Assembly (NCBI GenBank): GCA_002343775.1
Contig: DDSH01000007.1
Location: forward strand, 91,603 to 155,602
Direction: 5' to 3'
Length of the DNA: 64,000 nt
Origin: Anaerolineales bacterium UBA2395
GTDB lineage: Bacteria > Chloroflexota > Anaerolineae > Anaerolineales > Villigracilaceae
Positions 8,151 to 16,320 of the stretch are shown piece by piece; position 1 is the first letter of the stretch; every line of letters starts with the position of its first letter. The notes beneath the pieces are model-generated. The model made no database searches. It was given only the letters and a program-made list of their open reading frames with translations, and was not told where the DNA came from. Made by a program: the position numbers and the translations under genes.

Positions 8151-9305
8151 ATGCAACTACCAAACACAGCAGACATTGTCATCATCGGCGGGGGGGTTAT
8201 GGGAGCCAGCGCGGCATATCACCTTGCCCAGCGCGGCGCAAAAAATATCGTCCTGCTCGAAAAAGAAAAGTATTTTGGAACCGGAGCAACCGGCAGGTGT
8301 GCCGGCGGGGTGCGCTATCAATTCTCGACCGAGATCAACGTGAAACTGTCGCAGGAAAGCCTGCCGATGATCGAACGCTTCAAGGAAGAGATCGGGCAGG
8401 ATGTGAACTACCGTCAGTGCGGATACCTGCTGGTGGCTACCAATGAAAAAGATGCGGTGACCTTCAAGCAGAATGTGACATTGCAGAACGGACTGGGTGT
8501 GCCCACCCAACTGTTGAGCGGAGATGACGTCCGCATGCGCCTGCCACTGATGAAATTTGAAGATGCCATTGCAGGTACATTCAATCAAAAAGATGGCACA
8601 GTGGACCCGAACGGCGTGGTGATGGGGTACGTCGGCGCGGCGCAAAAGATGGGCGTCAAAGCCATCGAAAACGCGGAAGTGACGGGAATCACTGTCAGCG
8701 GCGGAGAGGTAAAGGAAGTGCAGACCAACCTCGGCACGATTCAGACGCGGATGGTGCTGAATGCGGCAGGTCCCTGGGCTGGACTCATCGGCGACATGGC
8801 GGGCGTCCCGCTTCCCATTGTCCCGTTGCGCAGGCAGATGTTCACTACCAATCCCCTGCCCGAAGTGCCGGAGGATTTCCCGTTCGTGATCGACTTTGCC
8901 AGGTCGTTGTATTTCCACCGCGAAGGCGAAGGCTTATTGATCGGCATGAGCAACCAGGAAGAAAAACCCGGCTTCGACCAGAACGTTGACGAAGATTTCG
9001 AGTTGGTGAATTTGGAATCCGCCATCGAGCGTATGCCGCTGGTGGAAAAAGCCAGCCGCGCCTCACATTGGGCTGGGCTGTACGAAGTGACGCCTGACGC
9101 ACACCCGATCTACGGCGGTTCAGATGTAAAAGGTCTTTATATTTGCACCGGCTTCTCCGGTCACGGCTTCATGCACGGACCTGTCTCCGGCAAGTTGATG
9201 ACGGAATTCATGCTCGATGGAAACTATTCCACGCTCGATGTTTCGATGCTGGATCTAAAACGCTTTGAAGAAGGACGTTTGATAAAAGAGTACAATGTAG
9301 TTTAA
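8151..9305 (+). CDS. FAD-dependent D-amino acid oxidase / sarcosine oxidase-like dehydrogenase
   Basis: This 384-residue flavoprotein is of the glycine oxidase/D-amino acid dehydrogenase family (DAO). The dinucleotide-binding motif GGGVMGASAAYHLAQRG lies at residues 12-28, with an acidic residue ending the second strand (LLEKE). The GATGRCAGGVRYQFS segment resembles the sarcosine oxidase beta-subunit and hydroxyproline dehydrogenase group. NAAGPWAG and the C-terminal GLYICTGFSGHGFMHGPVSG complete the FAD fold. It should oxidise a secondary or D-amino acid to an imine, which the neighbouring ketimine-reductase-like protein could reduce. That functional link is inferred from adjacency. Confidence 0.85.
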   Translation: MQLPNTADIVIIGGGVMGASAAYHLAQRGAKNIVLLEKEKYFGTGATGRCAGGVRYQFSTEINVKLSQESLPMIERFKEEIGQDVNYRQCGYLLVATNEKDAVTFKQNVTLQNGLGVPTQLLSGDDVRMRLPLMKFEDAIAGTFNQKDGTVDPNGVVMGYVGAAQKMGVKAIENAEVTGITVSGGEVKEVQTNLGTIQTRMVLNAAGPWAGLIGDMAGVPLPIVPLRRQMFTTNPLPEVPEDFPFVIDFARSLYFHREGEGLLIGMSNQEEKPGFDQNVDEDFELVNLESAIERMPLVEKASRASHWAGLYEVTPDAHPIYGGSDVKGLYICTGFSGHGFMHGPVSGKLMTEFMLDGNYSTLDVSMLDLKRFEEGRLIKEYNVV

Positions 9306-9306
9306 T

Positions 9307-9385
9307 TAAACGCAAAGGACACCAAGGTCACGAAGGAAAAGACCACAATCATCCCCTTTGTGTGCTTTGTGTCCTTCGTGTTTAA
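9307..9385. repeat. Intergenic imperfect palindrome, CACAAAGGACACNAAGG family
   Basis: Left arm 9307-9337 (core CGCAAAGGACACCAAGG) and right arm 9356-9385 (core GCTTTGTGTCCTTCGTG) are inverted copies with scattered mismatches. The same motif family recurs at 28644-28715 before metG. Short tandem A-rich units inside each arm make it look like a dispersed palindromic element rather than a simple terminator. It lies between the FAD gene and the CinA-like gene and ends just before the CinA-like ribosome site. Confidence 0.7.
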
Positions 9386-9393
9386 AGGATCAT

Positions 9394-10533
9394 ATGACCT
9401 CCGCAGAAATCATTACCATTGGAACCGAGATCTTATTAGGTGAGATCGTCGATACGAATACGCGCTATATCGCGCGTACGCTTCGCAGTATGGGTGTGGA
9501 CTTGTACCGCACCATCACCATCGGCGACAACGTGGACCGCATCGCCAGCGCGATCAGCCACTCGCTCGAACGCGCCGACTTTGTCATCACCACCGGCGGG
9601 CTGGGACCCACCATAGACGACCCCACGCGTGAGGCAGTTGCCAAAGCCGTTGGTTTGCAAACCGAATTCCGTGAAGACCTGTGGGAGCAAGTCGTCGAGA
9701 CCATTTCACGCTACGGTCGCACGCCATCCGAGAATCAAAAGCGGCAGGCATATGTTCCGCAGGGTGCCATCGGGGTTCGCAATCCGGTCGGCACTGCGCC
9801 ATGTTTTATTGTTGAAAAACAGATCAGCGGCAAAACTCACGCGATCATTTCCCTGCCCGGCGTACCCAATGAAATGGAACACGTCCTGCACGAGTCGGTC
9901 ATCCCATATTTGCAAAAGACGTTTTGCCTTGATGAGATCATCAAAGTGCGCGTCATCCATTGCTCGGGCTTGGGCGAAGGCATGATCGACGAAAAGATCG
10001 CCGACCTTGAAACCCTAAGCAACCCCACCGTAGGTCTCGCCGCGCATACCGGCGTGGTGGATGTTCGCATCACTGCCAAGGCGAAAACCGAAGCAGAAGC
10101 AGATGCATTGATCGCACAGGTCGAAGCACAGGTGCGCGAACGCCTGGGCAGTGTCGTCTTCGGTGTGGATGAAGACCGGCTCGAAACTGTCGTGCTGGAT
10201 ATGCTGGCGCGGCGCAGCATGACGTTGACCGCCATCGAAAGCGGACTGGATGGCATGCTGGCACGCAAGATTCCACACACCGCATCGATACCGGACCTCA
10301 GCCCTGGTTCCCTTATGGAAACCTTGCGCACCGCTCGAAACGAATTCAAAACAGACATCGCCCTCGGCGTTCTTGCCAATCTCGAAGAACGCTCCGCCGA
10401 CATGGCAATGATCACACCCAGCGGCGAGAAAACCCACCACATCACCTTCGGTGGTCCGCCCAAAAGCCTGACACGTTGGAGTACCAACCTGGCATTGAAC
10501 TGGCTGCGCACAACTCTTGAGGAAGTGAAATAA
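9394..10533 (+). CDS. CinA-like molybdopterin-binding-fold protein with degenerate C-terminal domain
   Basis: The first 250 residues of this 379-residue protein form the CinA N-terminal (MoaB/MogA-like) domain. It has AEIITIGTEILLGEIVDTNT, the binding loop TTGGLGPTIDDPTREA, and LPGVPNEMEHVL. CinA N-domains hydrolyse ADP-ribose or similar pyrophosphates in pyridine nucleotide salvage. The last 110 residues are where the NMN deamidase domain would be, but the ATAESCTGG active-site motif is replaced by TAIESGLDGML, so that activity is probably lost. A separate, intact copy is encoded at 35045-35530. ATG 9394 follows AAAGGA. The stop overlaps the next start by one base (TAATG). Confidence 0.85.
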   Translation: MTSAEIITIGTEILLGEIVDTNTRYIARTLRSMGVDLYRTITIGDNVDRIASAISHSLERADFVITTGGLGPTIDDPTREAVAKAVGLQTEFREDLWEQVVETISRYGRTPSENQKRQAYVPQGAIGVRNPVGTAPCFIVEKQISGKTHAIISLPGVPNEMEHVLHESVIPYLQKTFCLDEIIKVRVIHCSGLGEGMIDEKIADLETLSNPTVGLAAHTGVVDVRITAKAKTEAEADALIAQVEAQVRERLGSVVFGVDEDRLETVVLDMLARRSMTLTAIESGLDGMLARKIPHTASIPDLSPGSLMETLRTARNEFKTDIALGVLANLEERSADMAMITPSGEKTHHITFGGPPKSLTRWSTNLALNWLRTTLEEVK

Positions 10534-11525
10534 TGGCAAAGCCCAAGCCGCGCAAAGCGAACGACTCTCCCTGGGTCATCCTCGCCTGGGGCTTGAACAT
10601 ACTCGGCTTGGGCGGGATCGCACTGGTGGCATTCGCGTATTTTGCATTGAACCCTGTCTCAGCCGCACCATCGTGGGTAAACACGAACCTTACTGCAACA
10701 ATGCCGCCCACATACACGCCCGATGTTTTCTCACTGAACCTGCCCACCATCACGCCCAATCCGCGCTCGACGATGATCGTAGTGGATACGCCCACCCCGT
10801 TCGTCATTCAAAACTTCCAGCGGTTTGGCAATGCACGTGTTGCCACGGTCGGGTATTCCGTTTCAGGCAGACCCATTGAAGTGTACACGTTTGGCAATGG
10901 CGAACGCGAAAAGATGATCGTGGCAGGCATCCACGGCGGCTACGAATGGAACACAATTGCCCTTGCGGATGAGTTGATCCAATATATCTTTGATCACCCC
11001 GACGTGATCCCAAGTGATGTGACGCTTCACATCCTGCGCAATATGAATCCCGACGGCGACGCACGCGACCACGGCATCGATGGCCGCGTCAACGACCACG
11101 GTGTGGACTTGAATCGCAACTTCCCCGCCAATTGGGCAAAGACCTGGGACCGCAACGGTTGCTGGAACCTGACCCCCACCACCGGCGGACCCAGCCCCGG
11201 ATCTGAGCCTGAGACCCAGGCAGTGATGTACTTCCTGCAATCGCATGAGGTCGAAACGCTCATCAGTTATCACAGCGCGGCACTGGGGGTCTTCCCCGGT
11301 GGTGAGCCGTGGGAGGAAGATTCGATAAAATTTGCCAAGGCGCTTTCCCGCGCAACCGGCTACCCTTACCCGCCGCTTGATACCGGCTGCGTGTACACCG
11401 GCACACTGGCAGATTACGCCGTCTCGCTTGATATCACCGCAGTAGACATGGAACTTTCCACACACAAGTACACAGATTTTGAAGAGAATCTGGAAGCGCT
11501 GAAAGTGCTGTTAAATTGGAAGTGA
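10533..11525 (+). CDS. M14-family zinc carboxypeptidase, membrane-anchored
   Basis: This 330-residue peptidase of the M14 family has one N-terminal membrane helix (residues 15-37), so the catalytic domain is likely exported. The zinc motif H-x-x-E appears as AGIHGGYEWNT, followed by NMNPDGDARD, GVDLNRNFP, the third zinc ligand in SYHSAA, and the catalytic Glu probably in VDMELST. The spacing matches gamma-D-glutamyl/zinc carboxypeptidases that trim peptides or peptidoglycan stems. Translation is coupled to the CinA-like gene by a TAATG overlap. The substrate cannot be read from the sequence. Confidence 0.87.
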   Translation: MAKPKPRKANDSPWVILAWGLNILGLGGIALVAFAYFALNPVSAAPSWVNTNLTATMPPTYTPDVFSLNLPTITPNPRSTMIVVDTPTPFVIQNFQRFGNARVATVGYSVSGRPIEVYTFGNGEREKMIVAGIHGGYEWNTIALADELIQYIFDHPDVIPSDVTLHILRNMNPDGDARDHGIDGRVNDHGVDLNRNFPANWAKTWDRNGCWNLTPTTGGPSPGSEPETQAVMYFLQSHEVETLISYHSAALGVFPGGEPWEEDSIKFAKALSRATGYPYPPLDTGCVYTGTLADYAVSLDITAVDMELSTHKYTDFEENLEALKVLLNWK

Positions 11526-11531
11526 CTTTTC

Positions 11532-11569
11532 GACCAATGACCATTGACCCATGTCCGCTGTCAGCGGTC
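11532..11569. repeat. Intergenic GACC/GGTC-type palindromic repeat
   Basis: Short GACC units (GACCAATGACCATTGACC) are followed by CCGCTGTCAGCGG and GGTC, giving a partial palindrome. It resembles the element at 13607-13644 in style. No gene can be read here. The ribosome site AAAAGGAGA of the next gene lies just beyond it. Confidence 0.5.
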
Positions 11570-11614
11570 AACAAACAGGATAACAATTTCAAAAACACAC
11601 GAAAAGGAGATTGA

Positions 11615-13591
11615 ATGACTCAAACCATAGATACCCTGTTCACCAATGCCATCGTATTGACGATGGATGAAAAACTTAATCAATTTGATCCCGGCGCGGT
11701 CGCAGTCAAAGGCGACTCCATCGTTGCCGTTGGAAGCGAAGCCGAACTCAAGAGTCAATTCACGGCAAGGGAAGTCATCGACTGCGGCGGCAAGGTACTC
11801 ATGCCGGGGTTGGTCAACGCGCACACGCATGTACCCATGACCCTCGTACGCGGTCTCGCCGATGACCTGCGCCTTGACGTCTGGCTGATGGGCTACATGC
11901 TGCCGGTGGAACGTCAATTCGTCACGCCGGAATTCGTGCGCCTCGGCACACTCATCGCCTGTGCTGAACAAATCCGCAGCGGTGTGACCACCTTCAACGA
12001 CATGTATTTTTACGAAGATGATATCGCCCAAGCCACCGCCGATGCAGGTATGCGCGCCGTGTGCGGCGAGTCGGTCATGAAATATCCCGCACCAGACGCC
12101 GCCTCGTACGACGACTCGCTGGCATACGCGCGCGAGTTCATCAAAAAATGGAAGGGGCATCCGCTCATCGTCCCTGCCATTGCCCCACATGCACCCTACT
12201 CCACCAACCCGGAGATCATCCGCGCCTGCGTAGACCTCGCCAAGGAATTCGATGTGCCATTGCACATTCACATTTCAGAGACCGCTTTCGAAGTGGAAAA
12301 CATGCGTAAAGAGCAGGGCATGCCGGTCATTCCCTACGTCAAGAAACTCGGCTTGTTCGAAGCCAAGGTCATCGCCGCACACTGCGTCCACATCGACACA
12401 GGCGAGATCCGCACGCTGCAACATGCCAATGCGGGCGTCGCACACAACCCATCCTCGAACCTCAAACTCGCTTCGGGGTTCGCGCCGGTTGCCAAAATGC
12501 TCGAAGATGGATTGAACGTGGGCGTTGGCACGGACGGTCCCGCCTCGAACAACGACCTCGACATGTTTGAGGAGGTACGCCTCGCTTCCTTCGTCGCCAA
12601 AGCCTCTACCAACGACCCGACCGTCGTCCCCGCCGCAACCGCTTTACTGATGGCAACCCGCCTCGGCGCACAGGCACTGCATCTGGGACATATCACCGGC
12701 TCGCTCGAAGTTGGCAAACGCGCCGATCTGATCCTCGTGGATACATCGCCACTGCACAACTCTCCGCGCTTCCGACGCGACCCGCAGAATGCCTACGCAC
12801 AGCTGGTTTTTGCATCCAAATCCACTGATGTGACCGACGTGATGGTCAATGGCATATGGCTGATGCGCGACCATCAATTGCTGACGCTGAACGAAAAGGA
12901 ATTGCTCGCTCAAGCACGCGAACTCGCCACAAAGATCGACGCCTTCCTGACCGAACGCGAACAGTCGGTGCTTTCGAAACTGATCGCGCTGGGCGGCTCT
13001 ATGGAAGAGGAATCGTTCGAGGTGCAGGTCAAGGTCAAAGTGACAGAGCCAGCCACCGTCGTCCAGAACTTGAAGCGACCCGAGATCGAGATCAACGCCC
13101 ACAAGCATTACCGCCAGTTCGACGAGTATTTCGTGTTCGACGATCCCAATCAGGGGCGGCTGCGCTTCCGCGAAGATAATCTCATTAATCCAAAAGGCGA
13201 GATCGTCAATACGCGTTCGCGCCTGACCCTGCTCGGGGTGAAGCGTGAAGATGAAATGGCGCACGATGTATTGCTTTCGCGCAGCCGCTTCCTCGCTCCC
13301 GCCACGCAGTCGCTGCGTTTCTATCGAGAGTACTTCAAGCCCAGGTCGGAAATTTCAGTCGAAAAGAACCGCCTGCGCTGGCACATCAAATACAAAAACA
13401 CCGAGTTCTTTATCAATCTTGATGAAGTAAAAGAACCCGCCATGGGAACGTTCCTAGAAGTGAAGAGCCGTACCTGGAGCCGCAAAGACGCCGACCTTAA
13501 AGCGGAATTGGTGCGCGAACTGCTCGACATGCTCGGTGTAGGCAACGCCGAAACCGTCACGCAGGATTACATTGAAGTTTTGACCACATAG
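11615..13591 (+). CDS. MTA/SAH deaminase-type amidohydrolase fused to a CYTH domain
   Basis: Residues 1-440 of this 658-residue protein are an amidohydrolase of the 5-methylthioadenosine/S-adenosylhomocysteine deaminase (MtaD) group. Metal ligands are visible in NAHTHVPM (His70, His72), HIHISETAFEVE, IAAHCVHID and VGTDGPASNND. PHAPYS and NPSSNLKLASG are family-typical. From about residue 465 to the end the sequence reads as a CYTH (adenylate cyclase IV/thiamine triphosphatase) fold. It has a variant of the E-x-E-x-K motif (E469-V-Q471-V-K473), then DEYFVFDDP, GRLRFRED, SRLTLLG, and FINLDEV/GTFLEVKSR near the end. The two halves are in one continuous frame. CYTH proteins act on triphosphorylated substrates; whether this one is catalytic is unknown, because the second acidic residue of the signature is Gln. 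AAAAGGAGA precedes the start. Confidence 0.85.
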   Translation: MTQTIDTLFTNAIVLTMDEKLNQFDPGAVAVKGDSIVAVGSEAELKSQFTAREVIDCGGKVLMPGLVNAHTHVPMTLVRGLADDLRLDVWLMGYMLPVERQFVTPEFVRLGTLIACAEQIRSGVTTFNDMYFYEDDIAQATADAGMRAVCGESVMKYPAPDAASYDDSLAYAREFIKKWKGHPLIVPAIAPHAPYSTNPEIIRACVDLAKEFDVPLHIHISETAFEVENMRKEQGMPVIPYVKKLGLFEAKVIAAHCVHIDTGEIRTLQHANAGVAHNPSSNLKLASGFAPVAKMLEDGLNVGVGTDGPASNNDLDMFEEVRLASFVAKASTNDPTVVPAATALLMATRLGAQALHLGHITGSLEVGKRADLILVDTSPLHNSPRFRRDPQNAYAQLVFASKSTDVTDVMVNGIWLMRDHQLLTLNEKELLAQARELATKIDAFLTEREQSVLSKLIALGGSMEEESFEVQVKVKVTEPATVVQNLKRPEIEINAHKHYRQFDEYFVFDDPNQGRLRFREDNLINPKGEIVNTRSRLTLLGVKREDEMAHDVLLSRSRFLAPATQSLRFYREYFKPRSEISVEKNRLRWHIKYKNTEFFINLDEVKEPAMGTFLEVKSRTWSRKDADLKAELVRELLDMLGVGNAETVTQDYIEVLTT

Positions 13592-13606
13592 AAAACAAGG
13601 AGTATC

Positions 13607-13644
13607 GACCGCCGGCGGCGGACCACGGTCTTCCGTCGGCGGTC
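13607..13644. repeat. GC-rich palindrome between a ribosome site and a start codon
   Basis: The left arm starts GACCGCCGGCGG and the right arm ends CCGTCGGCGGTC, with ACCACGGT in the centre; there are few mismatches. It separates AAGGAG (13597-13602) from the ATG at 13656. Confidence 0.65.
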
Positions 13645-13655
13645 ATGTATTTAAC

Positions 13656-14663
13656 ATGAACCCATTGAACAAAACGATATCGGCATTCCTTGCCATCCTC
13701 TTTATCATCAGCGGCGTATCGGCACTCCTGCTCTTCAATTTCGACCGCAACGCCTTTGCCGCTGAAACCTACCAGCAAGCCTTTGAGCGCGAAGATTTCT
13801 ATAACAAGATCCCCAGCCTGCTGGCACAGTCGATTACAGACAGCACCGAACCGACCCAACAGCCGCTTGGGATGCAAGGCATGAGTACAGAGACATGGGA
13901 AAGTTTTATGCGTACGCTGCTTCCGCCCAATGTATTGAAACCGATCGGTGACGACGTGCTCATCTCGTCATTTGCCTACCTCAACATGGAAAGCGATACG
14001 ATACAGATCGATCTCGCCTTGCTCAAAGCCAGCATGGTAAGCGAAACAGGCACCCAAGCCGCACTTTCTTTGTTGAACACCCTGCCGCCCTGCACACTCG
14101 AGCAATCGGCATTGATCATGTTTGGCATGTTCACCGGCGACCAGATACAACTATGCAACCCGCCTGAAAATGTGCTGCCCATGCTCATGCCCCTCATTCA
14201 AGGACAGATGAAAGCTGCCGCAGCCATTATTCCGGATCAATTGACGTTGACCACCGCGCCGTCGGAGGGTGATCCGCGCGAGCAATTGCAAACCACGCGC
14301 TTCTTTATGCGCCTCAGCCTGATTCCCCCATTGCTTCTTCTGCTCACGCTGACGGTGTTTGCCGTGCGCTCTTTGAAAGATTGGCTGACCTGGTGGGGAA
14401 TTCCGTTCTTCGTCACAGGAGCGAGCGCATATCTGACAGGGTTGCTTGGCGCGCCGGTGTTTGGAAACATGCTTCAACGCGTTCTCATCAACCGCATGCC
14501 AGATTACCTGCCACTGTTCCTGCTTGATTTCGCCAGCGATCTTGCTGCCGCAATGGTACGGGCATTGCTTAACCCGGTCATGTTACAGGGATTGGCGCTG
14601 GCGATCGTGGGGCTGGGCATGGCAGCAACAGGGTTTTTCATAAAACCAAAGTCAGCCGCATGA
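13656..14663 (+). CDS. Multi-pass membrane protein of unknown function
   Basis: I do not recognise a family. The 335-residue product has one N-terminal hydrophobic segment (residues 6-26), a long exterior region to about residue 215 with two or three cysteines (PPCTLEQ, QLCNPPEN), and three or four C-terminal membrane helices. The exterior part mentions no catalytic motif I can name. It follows the deaminase-CYTH gene by 64 bases, with a palindromic repeat in between that moves the nearest AAGGAG to about 54 bases from the start, so the ATG has no close ribosome site. A strong terminator follows. Confidence 0.65.
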   Translation: MNPLNKTISAFLAILFIISGVSALLLFNFDRNAFAAETYQQAFEREDFYNKIPSLLAQSITDSTEPTQQPLGMQGMSTETWESFMRTLLPPNVLKPIGDDVLISSFAYLNMESDTIQIDLALLKASMVSETGTQAALSLLNTLPPCTLEQSALIMFGMFTGDQIQLCNPPENVLPMLMPLIQGQMKAAAAIIPDQLTLTTAPSEGDPREQLQTTRFFMRLSLIPPLLLLLTLTVFAVRSLKDWLTWWGIPFFVTGASAYLTGLLGAPVFGNMLQRVLINRMPDYLPLFLLDFASDLAAAMVRALLNPVMLQGLALAIVGLGMAATGFFIKPKSAA

Positions 14664-14678
14664 TTTTCCCAAAACTGG

Positions 14679-14710
14679 AAAAGACATCTGTCCTCTGGCA
14701 GATGTCTTTT
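14679..14710 (+). terminator. Rho-independent terminator
   Basis: The arms AAAAGACATCTG (14679-14690) and CAGATGTCTTTT (14699-14710) pair perfectly around an 8-base loop, and four more T residues follow. Confidence 0.9.
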
Positions 14711-14766
14711 TTTTGCAACTTTATCAGTTGATAATCTGTATCTTTGATATACGCCGGAAAAACTGT

Positions 14767-15885
14767 ATGAAAAAAGAAATCATCGCGAGTATCATACTCA
14801 TCCTGATCACCCTTGCCTGCGGAAATGCCAACCCCACTCCGCCATCCATCCCCGAAACATCCGTTTTTGACTCGAGCGAAACTGCCTATGGCTTTTATCC
14901 CTCCCCACCAGAGATCTCACTCGAAAGCGTTTTTCAGACATTCAAAGACATGGCAATCTACGGCGACTTCGTGCTCATTCAACAGAATGTGGACTGGGAA
15001 AGTTTCATCAGCGGCGTAGATGGAGAATCGCAACAACGCACCGATATCACCAACCAGATCATCCTTGCGCGGCAAAACAGCCTGGATTATGTCTTCGTTC
15101 TCGACCCGCTCAATGGATTGAACCGCCGCGAGTTTTTCGGTTTACCCGCCAATTGGGACCCGAATTTTGCAAACCCTGAGATCCGCGCGGCATTGAAGAA
15201 CTACGCCCTTTGGGTCGCAAGAAATTTCGAACCGCGTTATCTGGCACTTGCTTCCGAGATCAATACCTACATGGATGCTCATCCCAGAGATGCGCAGAAC
15301 TTCATCAGCCTGTACAACGAGATCTACGCGCTTGTAAAAGCCGAAGCACCTGAAACGCAAATCTTCGTCACTTTTCAGTGGGACGACTTGAACAACATGT
15401 TTCCCCAGCCTGAGGAAGGCAACCGTCAGCGTCTTTCACCAAACTGGGAACAGGTCGAAGCGTTCGAACCCAATCTGGACGTGTGGGCGATCTCCTCGTA
15501 CCCGTACTTTATCTTTCCAAGAGGGGAAGATATACCCGCAGATTACTACAGCCCGCTTCTCGAACGGACCTCGAAACCGGTTGCCTTTGCAGAAGGCGGA
15601 TTCTCAACCCAAGCCTTTGCGCAATTCAACCACACGCCCGAAGACCAGGTTGCGTATCTCAACGCACTTCACGAACAACTGGGTCCACGCATGGTCTTTT
15701 GGGTCAACACCCTGCTCAACGATTTCAACATCGACTCATATGCCCGGGAAATGGCGGGACAGGGACGCAACCCGGAGGATGCCGCTGCACTTGGGAATTT
15801 TGCATATATCGGTTTGCGTGAATTCGATGGAACACCCAAACCAGCTTTGGAAGTTTGGCAGAGTTTTAGGAACCCAGCACCTTAA
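14767..15885 (+). CDS. Lipoprotein with glycoside-hydrolase (clan A, GH53-like) fold
   Basis: The 372-residue product has a lipoprotein signal with lipobox TLAC (Cys18). The mature part looks like a TIM-barrel hydrolase. A likely acid/base Glu lies in LALASEINTYMDAH, a second Glu in VAFAEGGFSTQ, and aromatic motifs include FVTFQWDD and WAISSYPYF, typical of endo-beta-galactanase or related clan A enzymes. The protein also carries QEVxW-like and FWVNTLLND elements. The polysaccharide substrate is not readable. ATG 14767 is chosen because it gives the signal peptide; an upstream in-frame ATG at 14713 does not. The start has only a weak ribosome site (CCGGAA). Confidence 0.75.
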   Translation: MKKEIIASIILILITLACGNANPTPPSIPETSVFDSSETAYGFYPSPPEISLESVFQTFKDMAIYGDFVLIQQNVDWESFISGVDGESQQRTDITNQIILARQNSLDYVFVLDPLNGLNRREFFGLPANWDPNFANPEIRAALKNYALWVARNFEPRYLALASEINTYMDAHPRDAQNFISLYNEIYALVKAEAPETQIFVTFQWDDLNNMFPQPEEGNRQRLSPNWEQVEAFEPNLDVWAISSYPYFIFPRGEDIPADYYSPLLERTSKPVAFAEGGFSTQAFAQFNHTPEDQVAYLNALHEQLGPRMVFWVNTLLNDFNIDSYAREMAGQGRNPEDAAALGNFAYIGLREFDGTPKPALEVWQSFRNPAP

Positions 15886-15887
15886 TC

Positions 15888-16319
15888 TCAATAATCACGA
15901 ATGGGCAATTTCCCCAACAGTTCCCGCACTTTGAAAACATCTTTGCCGGTCACAAACACGCGAAAACGCGGATCTTCCCAACCACGATAAGGAATGTCAT
16001 TGCGATGCGTGGCAATCCCGTGCTGCTCCAATTGCTTCGCCAACGCCCCGGCATTTTCCACTGAAATGAAATAGCCCACCAAATGTGTGTGTAAAATGCG
16101 TTGGGTCATGAATTCGAAGAAAAATGCGCAAGCATCCGCTTCATGTTCCCCTTCATAGAGCTGCTTGTCATCAAGTCCGCGCTCACTGTAGAAAATGCGC
16201 CACATCCCATTTTCATAGACCAGACAAAACGCACCGCCCGGGTCTCGTTTGCCGATCGAGTAAAGAGAAGGATTGCACGCTTCCTCTTCCAAACGTTTTG
16301 GCAATTCTTCGATATTCAT
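15888..16319 (-). CDS. Conserved hypothetical protein downstream of mltG
   Basis: I do not recognise this 143-residue soluble protein. It is rich in aromatic residues in its first half (CLVYENGMWRIFYSERG) and ends with a short alpha-beta stretch (HGIATHRND, RFRVFVTGKDVFKVRELL) that could be a ferredoxin-like fold. The ATG at 16319 lies one base after the mltG stop, so it is very probably co-translated with mltG. A longer reading frame extends upstream into mltG but is unlikely. The gene converges with the GH-like lipoprotein gene, and only two bases separate the stops. Confidence 0.65.
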   Translation of the reverse strand: MNIEELPKRLEEEACNPSLYSIGKRDPGGAFCLVYENGMWRIFYSERGLDDKQLYEGEHEADACAFFFEFMTQRILHTHLVGYFISVENAGALAKQLEQHGIATHRNDIPYRGWEDPRFRVFVTGKDVFKVRELLGKLPIRDY

Positions 16320-16320
16320 T

